Notes under the pieces: generated by a model | Seen by the model: the letters and a program-made list of their open reading frames with translations, nothing else | The model's database searches: none | What the model was told of the DNA's origin: nothing | Translations under genes and position numbers: made by a program | From: Planctomycetaceae bacterium | Lineage (GTDB): Bacteria > Planctomycetota > Planctomycetia > Pirellulales > Pirellulaceae | Reading direction: 5' to 3' | NCBI GenBank assembly: GCA_003455945.1 | Contig: DMPQ01000042.1 | Span: forward strand, 1,735 to 10,082 | Length of the DNA: 8,348 nt | In this document: piece by piece, positions 6,073 through 8,348 of the stretch | Layout of the letters: every line of letters starts with the position of its first letter | Numbering within the stretch: the first letter of the stretch is position 1

Positions 6073-7209
6073 TCAGGGGGCGAGCACGTCGCTCGGCGGC
6101 ACGTACGGCGATCCGGCCAGGCGGTTGCGATACAGCAGCAGGCCGTGCACCGCGTGGTAGAGCGCCCCGCACTCCAGCGGAAAGCCCCGAGTCGCCTCGA
6201 AGACCTCGGCCATGCGAGTCGCTCCGCGCTGCACCCACGGCTCGCGCAGCCGCTCGTCCGGCAGATGGATCGCGAGCACCTCGAAGACATGCCCCGACGT
6301 GCCGAGGATCTGAGCGAGATCGGAGGTCGTTCCGCCTCGGGCCAGATAGTTCGTCGAGAAGGTACCGTCGGCGTTCTGGTACGCCTTGGCCCCTTCGACT
6401 CCTGCATCGAGTCGAGCGATCGCGGTCGCCCACGGACCTTCGATCGGCAACCCCTCTCGGCGACGCTTCTCGCAGATCAGCGCCAGACCGACCAGACGAT
6501 GGCAGCCGCCGCAGGGGCCGTCACCGAGCGCGTATTCCGCTTCGATCTCGAGGAGCCGATCGACCGACCAGGTCTCGCCGTCGATCGCCGTCCAGGTCGC
6601 TGCGGTCGACTCGTACTGACTGAGCGCCATCAGCGTCCAGCTGTATTCGAGCTGCGTGTTGCGAGGGGCTTCCCACTTCGCCTGTTCCAGAAACCCTCGC
6701 ATCGAGAAGGTCTGGTCCCCGATCCGGAAGGTCTGGTCGAGCGGGATGCCGGCATGCGCCATGTAGCCGACCCACTGATCGGCATGCCCCTGACCTGCCT
6801 TGGAGCCGAGATCGAGGAGCGTCGAGACGCCGCGGATCTCGCTCGGACCGTCGAACACCTTTCCCGGAACGACATCCCACCCCTTCATCACGCCGCCGTC
6901 CGCCAGATAGTCGACGGTGCCGACGATCCGGTCGCCGTCGCGAAGCGGAAACTTCTCGCCATAGGCGAGCACGCCGTGCATGATCTGCCAGGCGGCCTGA
7001 TCCTTGACGTCGAGAATCCGTTCGCGATAGGTGAAGTCGAGGACCGCGTCGATCCGAGCGATCAGCGCCTCGTCGGTCACCTCCTCCTGTGCCTCCACGA
7101 CCGGCTTCTGGACCGTCACCGCATCGGGCTCCGGAAGGCAGCCGGCGGAACCGAACGCGAGGAGGGCCGCGCCGAAAGAGAACGCGATGCGCTGCCGACT
7201 CCGAACCAT
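6073..7209 (-). CDS. Alpha-toroid-like secreted lipoprotein with CGGCH motif
   Basis: 378 residues, function unknown. The N-terminus has charged residues, a hydrophobic run (IAFSFGAALLAFG) and a lipobox-like SAGC with lipidated Cys at 24, followed by an acidic/Pro stretch, so it is probably anchored in a membrane facing the periplasm. The rest is mostly helical with recurrent motifs: WQIMHGVLAYGEKFP, HADQWVGYMA, EYSWTLMALSQYE, NADGTFSTNYL, GTSGHVFEVLAIHLP and CGALYHAVHGLLLYRN. This pattern suggests an alpha/alpha toroid like the terpene-cyclase or six-hairpin folds. Residues 233-237 read CGGCH, formally a c-type haem motif. Two ATGs stand side by side: AGGAG (7220-7216) is 6 nt from the second (7209) and only 3 from the first (7212), so 7209 is chosen. 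A longer frame from 7266 would add unlikely residues before the signal. I recall similar uncharacterised proteins in planctomycetes. Confidence 0.85.
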   Translation of the reverse strand: MVRSRQRIAFSFGAALLAFGSAGCLPEPDAVTVQKPVVEAQEEVTDEALIARIDAVLDFTYRERILDVKDQAAWQIMHGVLAYGEKFPLRDGDRIVGTVDYLADGGVMKGWDVVPGKVFDGPSEIRGVSTLLDLGSKAGQGHADQWVGYMAHAGIPLDQTFRIGDQTFSMRGFLEQAKWEAPRNTQLEYSWTLMALSQYESTAATWTAIDGETWSVDRLLEIEAEYALGDGPCGGCHRLVGLALICEKRRREGLPIEGPWATAIARLDAGVEGAKAYQNADGTFSTNYLARGGTTSDLAQILGTSGHVFEVLAIHLPDERLREPWVQRGATRMAEVFEATRGFPLECGALYHAVHGLLLYRNRLAGSPYVPPSDVLAP

Positions 7210-7286
7210 CATCCGCTCCTCGAAAACCGTCGTCGAACGACGCGTCGCACTGCCCCATGCCGTCACGCTTTCGCCGCTCGAACCGC

Positions 7287-7315
7287 ATTCTAATCAAGGC
7301 GGCAAGCTGGCGAAA
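7287..7315 (-). promoter_or_regulatory. Possible promoter of the lipoprotein gene
   Basis: On the minus strand TAGAAT (7292-7287) matches the -10 consensus at 5 of 6 and is the same hexamer used in the promoter at 1649. The -35 region (TTCGCC or TTTCGC at 7315-7309) is poor, matching at most 3 of 6. The leader would be about 70 nt. Confidence 0.35.
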
Positions 7316-7328
7316 TGAGGCGGTTTGT

Positions 7329-7365
7329 CGCAGGGTCGGGGCGTCGACCGGGGCGGCACCCTGCG
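7329..7365. repeat. Perfect 8-bp inverted repeat in the divergent spacer
   Basis: CGCAGGGT (7329-7336) and ACCCTGCG (7358-7365) are exact reverse complements separated by 21 bp, with centre-to-centre spacing of 29 bp. The loop contains the palindrome GTCGAC. It lies between the candidate promoters of the lipoprotein gene (minus) and the hydrolase-like gene (plus), a position suited to an operator shared by both. No regulator gene is visible in the window. Confidence 0.45.
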
Positions 7366-7391
7366 CCCCCGGCTCGCCTCGGCCGATTTCG

Positions 7392-7420
7392 TTGACTTCA
7401 CGCAGTGGCTGGAGTCTGTT
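7392..7420 (+). promoter_or_regulatory. Weak candidate promoter of the hydrolase-like gene
   Basis: TTGACT (7392-7397) matches the -35 consensus at 5 of 6. The hexamer 17 nt on, TCTGTT (7415-7420), matches the -10 at only 3 of 6, so the call rests mainly on the -35 box. Confidence 0.25.
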
Positions 7421-7478
7421 GGCCGCCGCTCGCCCCACCTCTTCCCACCTCGCGCTCCACCCCTCAGGAGACTCCCTC

Positions 7479-8348
7479 ATGCCGACTCGGCCGCTTCCGC
7501 TCGCCGCGTTGTTTCTGGCCTTGCTCCTGCTGCCGAACGTCGATCGATCCGCCGCTCAGACGATCGAAGCGCGGCGCGCCGAGGCGTTTCCCGGAACGGC
7601 GCTGCTGACCGACGAGACGGATCTGGCGTCGAAGATGGTCGACGGCATCGACGCCCTTCTGTTGCAGGCGTGGGATCAGGCGGTGGCGGATCGCGAAACG
7701 GCTTGGTCGTCGATCGACGCCGCGGCGCGCGACGCATGGATCGCGCAGCGGCGCGACGAGCTGACTCGGATCCTCGGCCTGCGTGACGAGATCCCGGCGC
7801 AGCCGACCGCTCGCTTCCTGGCGCCGATCGATCGCCCGCAGCTCGTCGGGACGACCGCCGACGGACGGATCGCCGCTCGCTACGTTACCTGGACCGCCTT
7901 CGACGAGGTCGAGTTCGAGGGGGTGCTGATCGAGCCGGAACCGCCGACTCGTCCGATCGGCCAGGTGATCGTCATCGGCGATGCGGACCAGCCGATCGAG
8001 TCGCTGGCGTTCGGCCTGGGCGCCACCGCCGAAGCCCCTGCCCCTCAATTCGCGCGACGTCTGGCGGAGAGCGGCCTGCGCGTGCTCGTCGTCGCGACGC
8101 TCGATCGGACGCTCGAGAAGTTTCGCGGCCGCGCGCTTCAGACGCGGCGCGAGTTCGCCCATCGCCCCGCGTTCGAACTCGGCCGGACGCTCGTCGGTTA
8201 CGAGGTGTCGGCGGTGCTGTCCGCGCGGCGCTGGATGAAGCGTGAGGGTCAACCGATCGCGGTTGCCGGCTGGGGCGAAGGGGGCGAGACGGCGCTCCTT
8301 GCGGGAGCTCTCGATCCGGAGTTTGCCGCCGTCGCGGTGTCGGGCTCC
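7479..8348 (+). CDS. Secreted alpha/beta-hydrolase-like protein, 3' end outside the window
   Basis: The frame is open from the ATG at 7479 to the right edge, giving the first 290 residues. CAGGAG (7465-7470) lies 8 nt upstream. Residues 1-26 are a signal peptide (LAALFLALLLLP) with probable cleavage SAA|Q. A helical stretch (about 65-100, ending RRDELTRILGLRDE) precedes an alpha/beta-hydrolase-like part: VTWTAFDEVEFEGVLIEPE, a strand IGQVIVIGDADQP, QFARRLAESGLRVLVVATLD, then TRREFAHRPAFELGRTLVGY and the nucleophile-elbow region AVAGWGEGGETALLAGALDP. At the elbow the usual G-x-Ser-x-G reads G264-W-G266-E-G268, so the expected Ser is Gly. The nearest families are acetyl xylan esterase/dienelactone hydrolase-like proteins; similar planctomycete proteins, as I recall them, share GYGEGG. 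Catalysis is doubtful and the remaining catalytic positions lie outside the window. Confidence 0.85.
   Translation, partial: MPTRPLPLAALFLALLLLPNVDRSAAQTIEARRAEAFPGTALLTDETDLASKMVDGIDALLLQAWDQAVADRETAWSSIDAAARDAWIAQRRDELTRILGLRDEIPAQPTARFLAPIDRPQLVGTTADGRIAARYVTWTAFDEVEFEGVLIEPEPPTRPIGQVIVIGDADQPIESLAFGLGATAEAPAPQFARRLAESGLRVLVVATLDRTLEKFRGRALQTRREFAHRPAFELGRTLVGYEVSAVLSARRWMKREGQPIAVAGWGEGGETALLAGALDPEFAAVAVSGS

Noticed and set aside
5746..7293. 515-codon open frame on the plus strand across the repeat spacer
   Set aside because: It runs antisense to the lipoprotein gene and through intergenic repeats, and its ATG overlaps the start codon of the quinohaemoprotein gene on the other strand. 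Composition is unlike a real protein.

Overview
The window is GC-rich bacterial DNA and most likely comes from a planctomycete (Planctomycetota). The grounds are the gene families: a DUF4912 protein with a long Ala/Lys/Ser tail, a small secreted Gly-rich protein with a 'NG..G......RPFVTG..PVVG' segment, a quinohaemoprotein joining a GSDH propeller to an SO2930-type dihaem cytochrome c, an alpha-toroid lipoprotein, and a secreted hydrolase-like protein with GWGEGG at the nucleophile elbow. The intergenic sequence also resembles the AGCCCG-type repeats I remember from planctomycete genomes. The phylum is inferred from family memory; no marker gene is present.

Layout. Two genes lie on the plus strand at the left: the DUF4912 protein (120-1616, TTG start) and a secreted protein (1726-2664) behind a good sigma70-type promoter. 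They converge on two minus-strand genes: the 1002-residue quinohaemoprotein (5747-2739) and, upstream of it, a 378-residue lipoprotein (7209-6073). Between these two minus genes is a 325-bp spacer (5748-6072) full of short direct and inverted repeats. A 265-bp divergent spacer (7213-7478), with a perfect 8-bp inverted repeat in its middle, separates the lipoprotein from a plus-strand hydrolase-like gene (7479 onward) that runs off the right edge.

How the genes relate. Four of the five products carry an export signal. The quinohaemoprotein would oxidise a sugar or alcohol in the periplasm and pass electrons to its own two haems. I see no evidence that the five genes form one pathway; the promoters, repeats and orientations suggest mostly independent transcription units. 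There are no tRNAs, rRNAs, transposases, integrases, CRISPR arrays or defence genes. The points most worth a second look are the structured repeats at 5842-6054, the inverted repeat in the divergent spacer, the secretin-like segment in the small secreted protein, the CGGCH motif in the lipoprotein, and the missing Ser nucleophile in the hydrolase-like protein.
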